Part shown: positions 41,771-50,644 of the stretch, one piece after another
How the letters are laid out: each line of letters starts with the position of its first letter
How positions within the stretch are numbered: the first letter of the stretch is position 1
Assembly (NCBI GenBank): GCA_016218545.1
Contig: JACRDQ010000043.1
Coordinates: forward strand, 52,069 to 116,068
DNA: 64,000 nt
Direction of reading: 5' to 3'
From: Elusimicrobiota bacterium
GTDB lineage: Bacteria > Elusimicrobiota > Elusimicrobia > UBA1565 > UBA9628
Translations under genes and position numbers: made by a program
The notes under the pieces: generated by a model
Told to the model about the DNA's origin: nothing
What the model saw: only the letters and a program-made list of their open reading frames with translations
The model's database searches: none

Positions 41771-42870
41771 CCCTTCCCCCGATAGAACCGCAGGATGGAT
41801 TGAGCGACGTGCTCGACTTGGGAGGGCTTGAGATGCTGATGCACGGGCAGGGAGAGGATCCTTCCGGCCTGGCGCTCGGCTTCCGGCAGATCACCGGGCC
41901 GATAGCCGAGATTCGCCGCCGCCGGCTGGAGATGGATCGGCAAGGGATAGTGGATGGCCGTGGAAATTCCCCTCTTCTTCAGGAAGCTCTGAAGCTCGTC
42001 GCGACGGTCGGTCTGGATGACGAAGAGATGATAGGTATCGAAAGAGCCTCGGCCGTCCTCCGGGCACTCCACGACGCCGGCCAGAGCCTGCCGATAGAGC
42101 CTGGCGATCTCCCGCCTCCGGGCGACGATCTTGCTGAGGTTCCCCAGCCGGAAATTGAGGATGGCGGCCTGGACGGCGTCCAGGCGGGAGTTGTGTCCCC
42201 AGAACAAGGCCTTGTCGCGCGATTGGAGGCCGTGGTTGCGCAGAAGGGAGAGCTTTTCCGCCAGAGCCGGGTCATCCGTCACGATGGCGCCAGCGTCTCC
42301 TGCCGCGTTGAGGTTTTTGAGAGGGTGGAAGCTGAAGGCCGCCAACCGGCCGAAGGAACCCGCGGGTCTGCCCCGGTATTTTGCTCCCAATGCCTGCGCT
42401 GCGTCCTCCACGACAGGAAGGCCTCGTTCCTTCGCGAACGCGAGGATGGGCGCCATGTCGCATATCTTGCCGGTGAGATGCACGGGGATGATCGCCTTGG
42501 TGCGCCGGGTGACCAAGCGTTCCAACAGCGACGGGTCCATCAGCTGGTCATGTCGGACGTCCACGAAAACCGGCCTAGCGCCGACAAGAGCGATGGATGC
42601 CGCGGTGGCCACGAAGGAGTTGGGAACGGTCAGCACCTCGTCCCCAGGGCCGATCCCGAGGGCTTTCAGGGAGAGCACGAGCGCGTCCGTGCCATTGGCC
42701 ACGCCGATTGCGAAGCGGGTCGAGCAATGACGAGCCAGATTGGATTCGAAGGACTCGACCTCCTCGCCCAATATCCAGGCGCCGCCTGCGAGGCTGTGGT
42801 CGATCACGGCGAGGAGGAGCTTCCTCTCGGAGGCGAATTGGGCCGGGAAGTCGACGTAGGGAACGCGCAT
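41767..42870 (-). CDS. DegT/DnrJ/EryC1 sugar aminotransferase (copy 1)
   Basis: 367 residues. MRVPYVDFPAQFASERKLLL start, GVANGTDALVLSLKALGIGP, EVLTVPNSFVATAASIALVG, PVVEDAAQALGAKYRG, and the PLP lysine in FSFHPLKNLNAAGDAGAI. DTYHLFVIQTDRRDELQSFL and YPLPIHLQPA form the C-terminal sugar-binding part. Full-length and intact. It shares one base with the gene before it (TGATG). Related to copy 2 next to it; sugar substrate unknown. Confidence 0.9.
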   Translation of the reverse strand: MRVPYVDFPAQFASERKLLLAVIDHSLAGGAWILGEEVESFESNLARHCSTRFAIGVANGTDALVLSLKALGIGPGDEVLTVPNSFVATAASIALVGARPVFVDVRHDQLMDPSLLERLVTRRTKAIIPVHLTGKICDMAPILAFAKERGLPVVEDAAQALGAKYRGRPAGSFGRLAAFSFHPLKNLNAAGDAGAIVTDDPALAEKLSLLRNHGLQSRDKALFWGHNSRLDAVQAAILNFRLGNLSKIVARRREIARLYRQALAGVVECPEDGRGSFDTYHLFVIQTDRRDELQSFLKKRGISTAIHYPLPIHLQPAAANLGYRPGDLPEAERQAGRILSLPVHQHLKPSQVEHVAQSILRFYRGKG

Positions 42871-43976
42871 CAGCGGTAGAATTCCCGGATCGTCGCGATC
42901 ATGTAAGCGAGCTCTTCCACGGTCAGGTGTTGGTGGACCGGGAGGGTCAGGAGGGAGCGGGCCTGGGCCTCGGCATTGGGGAAGCTCCCTGGCCGGTAGC
43001 CGAGGTGCCTTGCCGCTGGCTGAAGATGCAGGGGCCTGGGGTAGTGGATCTTGGCCTCGATCCCGTTCTGTCGAAGGTGGTCATGGAGCCTGTCGCGGTC
43101 CTTGGCCAGGAATTGGTAGAGGTGGTAGACATGCCGTTCCGCCGGGTCGCGCCGGGGCAAGGTGATCGCGGGCGCCAATCCGGCCAGGGCTTCGTCGAGC
43201 CGCCGGGCGTTGGCGATGCGGGTCTCGGTGATCCACTCGATGTCCTTCATCAGCCAGTTGCCCACCACCGCCTGCAGGGAGTCCAGCCGGCTGTTGTAGG
43301 CGAAGAACGCGTATTCGTCGCGGTTCGACATCCCGTGGTTGCGCAGGAGACGCAGTCTCTCCGCCACCGCGTCATCGTTGGTGGTGATGATCCCCCCGTC
43401 GCCCCACACATTGAGGTTCTTGAGGGGGTGGAGGCTGAAGGCGCCGGCGGCTCCGATGGAACCGCATTGCAGGCCCCCCACCGCTGCTCCGATGGCCTGA
43501 CAGGCATCCTCAACCACATGGATGCCTTGTCGCTTGGCCAGTTCCATCACGCGTCCCATGGCCGCAGGCTGGCCCCCCCAGTGCACCGGGACGATGGCTC
43601 TGGTGCGGGGCGTGATGGCCTGCTCCACTCGGTCAGGGTCGATGACCAAGCGGTCGTCGCAGTCCACGAAAACGATGCGCGCTCCCGCGGTCTCGATGGC
43701 GCCTGCTGTGGCCACGAAGGTGTTGGCCGCGGTGATGACCTCGTGACCGGGCCCGACGCCGAGGGCCTTGAGAGTCAGGAACAAGGCGTCCGTGCCTGAC
43801 CCCACGCCCACTGCTTGCTTCGTGCCGATGAGGGCTGCGAAGCGGCGCTCGAAGTCGACTACGGCGTCACCCAAGGTGAAGTCACCGGAGGCCACGAGCC
43901 GGCGGATCTCCTCCAGGATGGGGCCTGGGTCGGCGAACTGGCGGCTGAGATAGGAATAGGGGACTTTCATCTTCAT
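42870..43976 (-). CDS. DegT/DnrJ/EryC1 sugar aminotransferase (copy 2)
   Basis: 368 residues from the ATG at 43976, which overlaps the methyltransferase stop (ATGA). GVGSGTDALFLTLKALGVGP, EVITAANTFVATAGAIETAG, VHWGGQPAAMG and VVEDACQAIGAAVGG lead to the PLP lysine in FSLHPLKNLNVWGDGGII. It is about half identical to copy 1 by eye and has the same domain layout. Two consecutive aminotransferases suggest either two amino sugars or two positions on one (inference). Confidence 0.9.
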   Translation of the reverse strand: MKMKVPYSYLSRQFADPGPILEEIRRLVASGDFTLGDAVVDFERRFAALIGTKQAVGVGSGTDALFLTLKALGVGPGHEVITAANTFVATAGAIETAGARIVFVDCDDRLVIDPDRVEQAITPRTRAIVPVHWGGQPAAMGRVMELAKRQGIHVVEDACQAIGAAVGGLQCGSIGAAGAFSLHPLKNLNVWGDGGIITTNDDAVAERLRLLRNHGMSNRDEYAFFAYNSRLDSLQAVVGNWLMKDIEWITETRIANARRLDEALAGLAPAITLPRRDPAERHVYHLYQFLAKDRDRLHDHLRQNGIEAKIHYPRPLHLQPAARHLGYRPGSFPNAEAQARSLLTLPVHQHLTVEELAYMIATIREFYR

Positions 43977-44635
43977 TCGAACACGATGTATGAGTAGTCG
44001 CCCGTGTAGCCGAACTCGGCCAACAGCCACTCCCACTCCTTTGGGGTGTGGAAGGCCCTGCAGGTCAGCTGCCAGTAGAGGAGGTTCGCCTTCTCCCGCT
44101 CGTTGCGGTAGGATTCCACGATGATGTGCTTCCCACGCCGCCCGACGCGTTCGACCTCCTGGACCGCGGGTTTGAGCTCGAAATTATACAGGTTGTGGAA
44201 GGTGGTCACGGACACGACGAAGTCGAAGGTCTTGTCCGGGAACGGGAGTTTGACGGCATTCCCCACGCTCAGGAACGGCTTGACCTCCTCTTTGGCGTTC
44301 GCGACAGCATAGGGGGAGAGGTCGATCCCAGAGACCACGGCTCCGGGCACGACCTGGGTGAACTCGTAGAGCAGGAATCCCTTGCCGCAGCCCACGTCCA
44401 GGATGCGCGCCCCTGGCTTGAGGCCGTAATGCTTGGTCATGGCCTCGGCCACCGGGCGCCACCTGCCGTCGTAGCGATAGCCGCCGTATCCGAACCGCCG
44501 GTCGCCGTCCCAATAGTCCTTGCCGTATTGGATGGCCACCTCGGCGCAGGCGGCTTTGTCGTGCGACTTGACGCGTTGGATGTAATCGCGTTTGGTCGAT
44601 TGGTGAAGCCGCATGATAAAATCGACGTAGGCCAT
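43973..44635 (-). CDS. Class I SAM-dependent methyltransferase
   Basis: 220 residues. The SAM loop is ARILDVGCGKGFLLYEF, then VSGIDLSPYAVANAKEEV, NAVKLPFPDKTFDFVVSVTT and FHNLYNFELKPAVQEVERVG. The N-terminus (QYGKDYWDGDRRFGYGGYRY) with its WDGDRR.GYGGY pattern recurs in methyltransferases located beside transketolase-like genes in surface-glycan loci (from memory). Starts one base after the transketolase C-subunit gene. Confidence 0.84.
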   Translation of the reverse strand: MAYVDFIMRLHQSTKRDYIQRVKSHDKAACAEVAIQYGKDYWDGDRRFGYGGYRYDGRWRPVAEAMTKHYGLKPGARILDVGCGKGFLLYEFTQVVPGAVVSGIDLSPYAVANAKEEVKPFLSVGNAVKLPFPDKTFDFVVSVTTFHNLYNFELKPAVQEVERVGRRGKHIIVESYRNEREKANLLYWQLTCRAFHTPKEWEWLLAEFGYTGDYSYIVFE

Positions 44636-44636
44636 A

Positions 44637-45590
44637 TCAGGCCGCCTGGGGGCGGCGGCCGCCCATGGATGTGCACAGCTTGGCCACTGTTTCGGTCAGA
44701 TTCTGCTCGGTGATGCCGTACTTCTTCATGAGGCTGGCCTGGGAGCCATATTCGTCGGGGAAGACGTCGGGGATGCCGAGCCTCTTGAACCGCTTGGCGG
44801 TCGGAAAGCCCGCCTCTGCCAGCGCCTCGGCCACGGCTCCGCCCAAGCCCCCCAGAACGGAGTGCTCCTCGATGGTGACGATGACCGGCGCCTTCTCGGC
44901 AAGGGACAGCAGGGATTCGGCGTCGAAAGGCTTGATGGTGTGGCAATGAAGGATCGCGGCCTCGAGCCCGCGGCTGGAAAGCTGGGCGGCCGCGTCGAGG
45001 CCGAGTTTGAGCGTGATTCCGGTCGTGACGATGAGCGCGTCCTCGCCGGCACGCATGGGGATGGCTTTCCCGATCGTGAAGGGGAGGTCGCCTCGGGAAG
45101 CGATGGGATCTCCTCCCTTGGCCAGTCGGATGTAGATGGGCCCTCGGTGGGCGACCGTCTGCGGCATCAGCCGACGCATCTCGTCGGCGTCGGCGCACGC
45201 GACCACCGTCATGTTGGGGATGGCGCGCATGATGGCCAGATCCTCGATCGCCTCATGCGTGGGTCCCAAAGGCGCGTAGGCCAGCCCGCCCCCATTGCCG
45301 ATGAGGCGGACGTTGGCGCGGTGCAAAGCGAGGTCGACGACGTTCTGTTCGAAGGAGCGTCGGGTGAGGAAAGAGGCGATGGTGTTGAAATAGACGACCT
45401 TGCCGTCCATGGCCATGCCGGCCGCCATGCTCGTCAGATGCCCTTCGCTCACTCCCTCCATGAAGAAGCGGTCGGGCATGCTCTTCTTGAACTGGTCGAG
45501 AGTCCCTGCGCCCAGGTCCGAGCCCACGAAGAAGATGCGCTCATCCTTGAGGGCAAGGTCGTAGACCATCTTGAGGCAGGTCTGGCGCAT
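44637..45590 (-). CDS. Transketolase, C-terminal subunit
   Basis: 317 residues from the ATG at 45590 (MRQTCLKMVYDLALKDERIF). It holds the pyrimidine-binding domain (RFFMEGVSEGHLTSMAAGMA, with the catalytic Glu; VYFNTIASFLTRRSFEQ) and the C-terminal transketolase domain (DALIVTTGITLKLGLDAAAQ; VIVTIEEHSVLGGLGGAVAE). It needs the N-terminal subunit encoded directly before it; start and stop share one base (TGATG). Such split transketolases occur in sugar-modifying clusters. Confidence 0.9.
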   Translation of the reverse strand: MRQTCLKMVYDLALKDERIFFVGSDLGAGTLDQFKKSMPDRFFMEGVSEGHLTSMAAGMAMDGKVVYFNTIASFLTRRSFEQNVVDLALHRANVRLIGNGGGLAYAPLGPTHEAIEDLAIMRAIPNMTVVACADADEMRRLMPQTVAHRGPIYIRLAKGGDPIASRGDLPFTIGKAIPMRAGEDALIVTTGITLKLGLDAAAQLSSRGLEAAILHCHTIKPFDAESLLSLAEKAPVIVTIEEHSVLGGLGGAVAEALAEAGFPTAKRFKRLGIPDVFPDEYGSQASLMKKYGITEQNLTETVAKLCTSMGGRRPQAA

Positions 45591-46426
45591 CAGTCGGCCC
45601 CCAGGGCCGCAAGGAGTGAACGGATGTCTTCCGGGGAGAGCTTGTTCTTGTGATGCCACTCCGGGTTGTGCTCGGCGAAGGGGATGCCCTTCCCCTTCAC
45701 CGTGTCGCAGAGGATGGCGGTCGGCTTGGATGGGTCCAGCGGCAGTCTGGAGAACACCGACCGCAAGGCGTGGACGTCATGGCCGTCCACCCTGGCGCAG
45801 GCGAACCCGAAGCTCTTCCATTTGTCCGCGAAGGGCTCCATGTCCTGGACTTCCAGGATGCTGCCGCAGGCTTGCTGCTTGTTGTAATCCACCACCACCG
45901 TCAGGTTGGAGAGCTTGTGCTTGCCGGCGGACAGAGCCGCTTCCCAGATGGACCCCTCGTTCGATTCGCCGTCGCCGATGACGACCACGACTTTGTGGCC
46001 GGCTCCGTCGTGCCTGGCGCTGAGCGTGAATCCCACTCCGATGGAGAGGCCGTGGCCGAGGCTGCCTGTCGAGGCTTCCACCCCCGGAACCTTGCCGTGT
46101 TCGGGGTGTCCGCCGAGGATGCCGTCGGATTTGCAGAACTTCGAGAATTCGGTCTCCGGGAAGAAGCCCTTGTCCGCCAGCACGCTGTAGAGGGCCAGGC
46201 ACCCGTGTCCCTTGCTCAAGATGAATCGGTCCCGTCCCTTCCAGTCGGGGCGCTTCGGGTCAAAGCGGAGGACGTCATCGTAGAGGACCCGGATGATCTC
46301 GACGAGGGAGAACGCCGCGCCCATGTGCCCGCGTCCGCCGGCCTCGAGCATCCTGACGATGCACTTGCGCAGATAACGGGACCTCCCGTCGAGGGAGGCC
46401 GGGATGCCGGCGCTGTTGTCACCCAT
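45590..46426 (-). CDS. Transketolase, N-terminal subunit
   Basis: 278 residues. The thiamine diphosphate motif is VVVIGDGESNEGSIWEAALS, ending in VVVDYNKQQ. Upstream are RFILSKGHGCLALYSVLADK and ASTGSLGHGLSIGVGFTLSA. With the next gene it forms one ThDP enzyme that moves two-carbon units between sugars, and may build an unusual branched or shortened sugar here (inference). Overlaps the kinase-like gene by eight bases. Confidence 0.91.
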   Translation of the reverse strand: MGDNSAGIPASLDGRSRYLRKCIVRMLEAGGRGHMGAAFSLVEIIRVLYDDVLRFDPKRPDWKGRDRFILSKGHGCLALYSVLADKGFFPETEFSKFCKSDGILGGHPEHGKVPGVEASTGSLGHGLSIGVGFTLSARHDGAGHKVVVVIGDGESNEGSIWEAALSAGKHKLSNLTVVVDYNKQQACGSILEVQDMEPFADKWKSFGFACARVDGHDVHALRSVFSRLPLDPSKPTAILCDTVKGKGIPFAEHNPEWHHKNKLSPEDIRSLLAALGAD

Positions 46427-47477
46427 GGTAGCGGAAAGGGTCCATGTCTCTCTTGACCTGGCAAAGCATCCTTCGAGCTTTCTCCAGTTGGCGGTCCAGG
46501 ACGTCTTCCGACGCTTGCCGGCCCGCCGCGAAATCGCGCCTCAGCCTGAGCCGGGGAACGAATTCATTCAATAGAATCATACACCATTTGAGCCCGAACA
46601 GCGGGAAGACGGCCGAGAGCCTTGCGGCCAGGTGCCCGGTCGCGTCCAGCCGATCCAGACAGCCCTCGACGAACCGGACCTTGTGGTCGCGGCAGAGCCG
46701 CATGGCAGGATGGAGCAGGAAATCGGAGATCGCCTTGGCCGGGTCATCCCAGCCGAAGTATTCAAAGTCGAGGAAGATGATCCCTCCGCTCCTGTCCCTG
46801 AGCGCGTTGTGGAACCCGAAATCGGAGGGGCTCAGAGTCCTTTCCGCTCTCTTGAGCGGGGCGGCATAGGAGATCCTCGCGTGCGTGAGCCGGGAGCGGC
46901 TCCAGGCGCCGAAGTCGTGAACGGAAGGCTCCAAATCCCGCTTCACGAAGTCGCGCAGTGCCGCGTGCGATGGGGTCCGGGCGGACGATGGGGTCAATGC
47001 CGCCAGGCGCAGACGGAGGTTCCTGACGATGGCCGCGACAGAGAAGCATGCCTCGGAGGCTGGAGGCAGGGCTCTGGCAGCCGTAAGGCGCGAGAGAGCC
47101 TTCAGGTCCGCCAGGAACCGGACCGCTTGGCGGATGTCTTCCTCCGCCACGTTGGAGCCGCGGATCGGGCTGCCATCGACCTGCCTGTAGAGGGCCAAGC
47201 CGCCGGCAGGGTCCGCGGCGATCGGCTCCGGGATGCACCGCATTCCTCTCTTCCAGAGGAACTTGAGCCCTCCGAATTCTACACCCAACCGGTCGCGCCT
47301 ATCCGACGGATGTCTGAAGTAGCGCTTGACGATGAACCGCTGGTCCCCATCCGCGGAAGCGAGGTAGACCCGGCTGTTGCGGCCGCCCCGTAGTCTGCCC
47401 AGGGACCTCACTTTCCTTCCCAGCAGCCTCTCGATGCGGGCGGCCACAGGCGAGGCCTCCGGGAGCAGACTAGGCAT
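46419..47477 (-). CDS. APH/choline-kinase-fold phosphotransferase-like protein
   Basis: 352 residues from the ATG at 47477, eight bases inside the end of the HAD gene. N-lobe: GRLRGGRNSRVYLASADGDQ with RFIVKRYF as ATP-binding lysine. C-lobe: LSPSDFGFHNALRD in place of the usual H-x-D-x4-N, keeping the Asp and Asn but with Ser instead of His, then IIFLDFEYFGWDDPAKAISD as the metal-binding Asp block. It may phosphorylate a sugar, possibly feeding the HldE-like enzyme next door. The His-to-Ser change is seen in some active relatives, so activity is not excluded. Confidence 0.7.
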   Translation of the reverse strand: MPSLLPEASPVAARIERLLGRKVRSLGRLRGGRNSRVYLASADGDQRFIVKRYFRHPSDRRDRLGVEFGGLKFLWKRGMRCIPEPIAADPAGGLALYRQVDGSPIRGSNVAEEDIRQAVRFLADLKALSRLTAARALPPASEACFSVAAIVRNLRLRLAALTPSSARTPSHAALRDFVKRDLEPSVHDFGAWSRSRLTHARISYAAPLKRAERTLSPSDFGFHNALRDRSGGIIFLDFEYFGWDDPAKAISDFLLHPAMRLCRDHKVRFVEGCLDRLDATGHLAARLSAVFPLFGLKWCMILLNEFVPRLRLRRDFAAGRQASEDVLDRQLEKARRMLCQVKRDMDPFRYHG

Positions 47478-48090
47478 GGAAGATGTGGCCAGTGATTTCG
47501 TCCCAACCGCGCAGGACCAGAACGCCGCGCAAGGGACGGCTCGGTCCGTGAGGGGCGTAGAGGATCTTCTCCGGCTTCTTTGGGAAACAGCTTTCCGTGA
47601 GGGTCTCTTCGAGGTCATCGATGAAATGGGTCAGGCGCAGCGAGGCGATGCGGCGGAGTTTGTCAGCAAGCGTGGCCTCGAAGTGGATCGCTGCTTCGGC
47701 CAGGCCAAACCCCGAGGGCTTGAAAAACTCTCTGCGCCTCATCCAGGCCATGGCGGCTGAATGGAAGTCCATGCCGGTCGGATCGTGTGGGTAGCGCGCC
47801 TTCTTGTGGCTGACCACGTGCACGGGGATGCTGCGGCGTCGGCAGGTCTCGAAGAAACGCCGGGCTCCAGGCGCGAGGCGGGCATGTGCCATGCACGGAC
47901 CGTACACGTGGGCTTGGAGCTTGCGCCATCGATCCTCGCCATCTGGAGCCTGCCTGATGCTGTCCCGGACCGCTGTCTTCGTCCGGGCCACATCCCGGGC
48001 GATCAGCCCCCTGCGCAGGGCCTCGCGATGGATGAGGGAGTGGTAGCAGGCGATGGTGTTGTCGAAGTCGACACCGATCCGGAGGTTCAT
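47470..48090 (-). CDS. HAD-superfamily hydrolase-like protein
   Basis: 206 residues from the ATG at 48090. Motif I is IGVDFDNTIACYHS (both Asp residues present), motif II is VHVVSHKKARY and the late motif is LRLTHFIDDLEETL. The insert between motifs I and II is large (about 85 residues) and helical. Likely a phosphatase for a sugar phosphate; in heptose pathways a HAD phosphatase (GmhB) acts with HldE, and this gene is coupled (ATGA) to an HldE-like gene. It is not GmhB by motif, so that role is only a suggestion. Confidence 0.72.
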   Translation of the reverse strand: MNLRIGVDFDNTIACYHSLIHREALRRGLIARDVARTKTAVRDSIRQAPDGEDRWRKLQAHVYGPCMAHARLAPGARRFFETCRRRSIPVHVVSHKKARYPHDPTGMDFHSAAMAWMRRREFFKPSGFGLAEAAIHFEATLADKLRRIASLRLTHFIDDLEETLTESCFPKKPEKILYAPHGPSRPLRGVLVLRGWDEITGHIFHA

Positions 48091-49625
48091 TTCAGGATGG
48101 AGTGGATGAACTTGTGGAGGGCCACCGGCTCGACGGGCTCGCGGTTGCAGACGATCTCGACCGCGAGGGCTCCCACGCAATTCCCGACGAAGAGGTGGAT
48201 GTCGGCGGGGATTCCCTTGAACGCGCAAAGGGAGGTGATGGCGAAGAGGGCGTCTCCGGCTCCGGTCCTGTCCACGATGCGGGTGGCGAGGGCAGGGGCT
48301 TCCTGCCATCCATCCTTGGCAAGGATGACGGAGCCCTTGGGGCCGAGGCTCACGAGGAAGCTTTGACACCGCAATGAACTCTTGAGGTGCGTCACGAGGT
48401 CCGCTAGATCCCCGTATTTGTCCCGGGAAGCGAGCCGCAATTCCGGGTCGTCAATCGACACGTAATCGGCCCGGCGGTAGTTGGTGACCGTGTTGTAGCC
48501 GTGGTTCGCGGAATTGGACTGCGTGTTGAGGGCCAGGAAGTTTCTGCCGGAGCTCAGCTGTCGGCGGAGGTTTGTCGGCAGCAGGCCATGGCCGAAATCA
48601 TTGACCACGGTGAGGTTGTGCCGCGGGGCTTCCTTCTCGATCATGGACCCCAATGCGGCCTGGAGGTCCGGTCCGATGGGCGAGTCATCCAGGTATTGGA
48701 TCTCGAACATCTTCGTCATGAAGCTGGGCTCGAGGAACCGTCGTTTGCGCACGGTCGGCCGCTGGGGCGTGCGCAGGACCTCCATGCGGATGTTGGGACG
48801 GAGTCTCCCGCGGAGGAAGGCTTCCTCTTCCTTGTCGGGCCCGAGGGCGGTGAGCAGGGTCACCTCTCGGCAGAAGCCCGCCAGATGGTTGGCCGTGGCC
48901 ACGGCGCCTCCGGCGAAGCTCTCCATGGAGATGAATCGGGTCGAGACGATGGTTTCTTTGGGAGACTTCCCCACGGGATGGCAATAGCAGTACTGGTCCA
49001 GGATGGCCTCGCCGACGACAAGGGGCCTGATGTGCGAGAGCTTCTTGAGCTGTCCGATCACCTTGTCGGGGGAATGCTTCGCCCGGAAGCGGCGCAGGTA
49101 TTCCTGAGTCGAGGCAGGGTAGCTGTTGAAGAAACGGTTGAGGAGATGGCTGGAGCTCGATGTGAAGCCCGAAGTGCAGACGAGCCTGCCTCCGACGGAC
49201 TCGACGGCCTCCTCCTCCTCGGTGATCTTTCCGGTGAGATCGGCCGCGGCGTCCGCGTAGTCTGGACCCTTCACATAGACGTGGGGCTTGAGGAGCTTGA
49301 TGGCCTCCGTGGCGGTGGGCCATTCGTTGAGGGCCACGAAGTCCACCGGCTCCAACGCGGCCAGGGTCTCGAGGCGCATGTGCTCCCCGAAGACCGGCCT
49401 CCCCGGCCCCTTGTTGACAAATCGGTCTGGCGTGACCGTCACCGCGACGAGGTCGCCGTGCTCGTGAGCCTGCCGGAAATGGACGATGTGGCCGGGATGG
49501 ACCAGGTCGAAGACGCCGTGGCAGAGCGCGATCTTGCGGCCCTGCCGCCGTGCCTTGGCCAGAATCCCCTGCAGCTGCCTGAGGGTCTTGATCTTGGATG
49601 AACCGCGGACGTTTGTTTTGGGCAT
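48087..49625 (-). CDS. Nucleotidyltransferase-PfkB kinase fusion (HldE-like, reversed order)
   Basis: 512 residues from the ATG at 49625. Residues 28-160 are a cytidylyltransferase-like domain (ALCHGVFDLVHPGHIVHFRQ, HxGH at 43-46). Residues about 190-512 are a PfkB/ribokinase-type kinase, with LVVGEAILDQYCYC, SFAGGAVATANHLAGF, and the active-site block IVDRTGAGDALFAI. E. coli HldE makes ADP-heptose with the kinase first; here the order is swapped. The enzyme should phosphorylate a sugar phosphate and then activate it with ATP or CTP. Substrate unknown; no GmhA-type isomerase is visible. Confidence 0.82.
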   Translation of the reverse strand: MPKTNVRGSSKIKTLRQLQGILAKARRQGRKIALCHGVFDLVHPGHIVHFRQAHEHGDLVAVTVTPDRFVNKGPGRPVFGEHMRLETLAALEPVDFVALNEWPTATEAIKLLKPHVYVKGPDYADAAADLTGKITEEEEAVESVGGRLVCTSGFTSSSSHLLNRFFNSYPASTQEYLRRFRAKHSPDKVIGQLKKLSHIRPLVVGEAILDQYCYCHPVGKSPKETIVSTRFISMESFAGGAVATANHLAGFCREVTLLTALGPDKEEEAFLRGRLRPNIRMEVLRTPQRPTVRKRRFLEPSFMTKMFEIQYLDDSPIGPDLQAALGSMIEKEAPRHNLTVVNDFGHGLLPTNLRRQLSSGRNFLALNTQSNSANHGYNTVTNYRRADYVSIDDPELRLASRDKYGDLADLVTHLKSSLRCQSFLVSLGPKGSVILAKDGWQEAPALATRIVDRTGAGDALFAITSLCAFKGIPADIHLFVGNCVGALAVEIVCNREPVEPVALHKFIHSILK

Positions 49626-49627
49626 AT

Positions 49628-50644
49628 TCACCTGGGCGAGCCGCTGGAGAGATGCTTGAACCACCCCTGGGTGGCTCGTTTGATGGAGGCTGGAGTCCAG
49701 ATAGGGGCATCCTCCCAGTCTTGGAGGTGCTCCAGCATCCGGCGCACACCGTCTTCGAAGCGGACCTTGGGCTGCCATCCCAGGACCTTCCTGATCTTGG
49801 AGATGTCTGCGAACGTGCAATCCGGCTCAGCAGGTCTTTTCGGGATGTGGACCGATTCGACGTCCAGGAGTCGGATGAGTCTGTTGATGCTGTAGGTGCT
49901 CCCGGACCCGACATTAAACACCTCTCCCTCGGCTTTGGGGGAGCGCGCGGCTTGAAGCAGGGCCTCGGCCACATCGGTCACATAAGTGAAATCTCTGGTC
50001 TGATTCCCATCCCCGACCACGGTACAGGGCCGGCCTTTGAGTTTCTGCGCCAGGAAGACCCCGAAAACCGCACCATAAGTGCCCGAGGTGCGGGCCCGGG
50101 GGCCGAAGACGTTGAAGAAGCGCAGAGACGTGATGGGGAGGCCGTAGACCTTGCCCCAATGCCGGACCAGGAGCTCCCCGAGGTACTTGGTGAGGGCGTA
50201 GGGATACTCGGGCTTGATGTCCGCGGTCTCGGGAGTGGGGCATGCCTCGGGGATGCCGTAGCAGGAAGATGAGGCGGCGTAGACGAAACGGGAGACTTTG
50301 GCGGACCTGGCCGCCTCCAGGACGCTCTCGGTTCCCGCGACATTGGCCCGAAAGTAGTCGGTCGGCCGCTCGATGGATGGGACGATGTCCGCGAGCGCCG
50401 CGAGGTGGAAGATCCAGTCCGCCTCCCTGCACAGAGGTGTCAGGCGGCCGGTCTCGGCGATATCGAGCTTGTGGATCGCGAGCCGTTTGTCGTCGCGGAG
50501 ATGGGCGAGATTCTGCATGCGGCCGGTCGCGAAATTGTCGACCACGACGACCCTGGCGCCCTCAGCCAGGAGCCGTTCCACCAGATGGCTCCCGATGAAG
50601 CCCGCCCCTCCGGTCACGACGGCGCGCCGCGCCTTGCGAGTCAT
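49628..50644 (-). CDS. NAD-dependent sugar epimerase/dehydratase
   Basis: 338 residues from the ATG at 50644 (MTRKARRAVVTGGAGFIGSH), coupled to the preceding gene (ATGA). VVVDNFATGRMQNL holds the NAD-selecting Asp. The catalytic Ser/Tyr/Lys are in YAASSSCYG and YPYALTKYLGE. NVFGPRARTSGTYGAVFGVF and RDFTYVTDVAEALLQA match UDP-GlcNAc/GlcA 4-epimerases (WbpP/Gne type). Acts on a UDP-hexose in the cytoplasm. Confidence 0.89.
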   Translation of the reverse strand: MTRKARRAVVTGGAGFIGSHLVERLLAEGARVVVVDNFATGRMQNLAHLRDDKRLAIHKLDIAETGRLTPLCREADWIFHLAALADIVPSIERPTDYFRANVAGTESVLEAARSAKVSRFVYAASSSCYGIPEACPTPETADIKPEYPYALTKYLGELLVRHWGKVYGLPITSLRFFNVFGPRARTSGTYGAVFGVFLAQKLKGRPCTVVGDGNQTRDFTYVTDVAEALLQAARSPKAEGEVFNVGSGSTYSINRLIRLLDVESVHIPKRPAEPDCTFADISKIRKVLGWQPKVRFEDGVRRMLEHLQDWEDAPIWTPASIKRATQGWFKHLSSGSPR

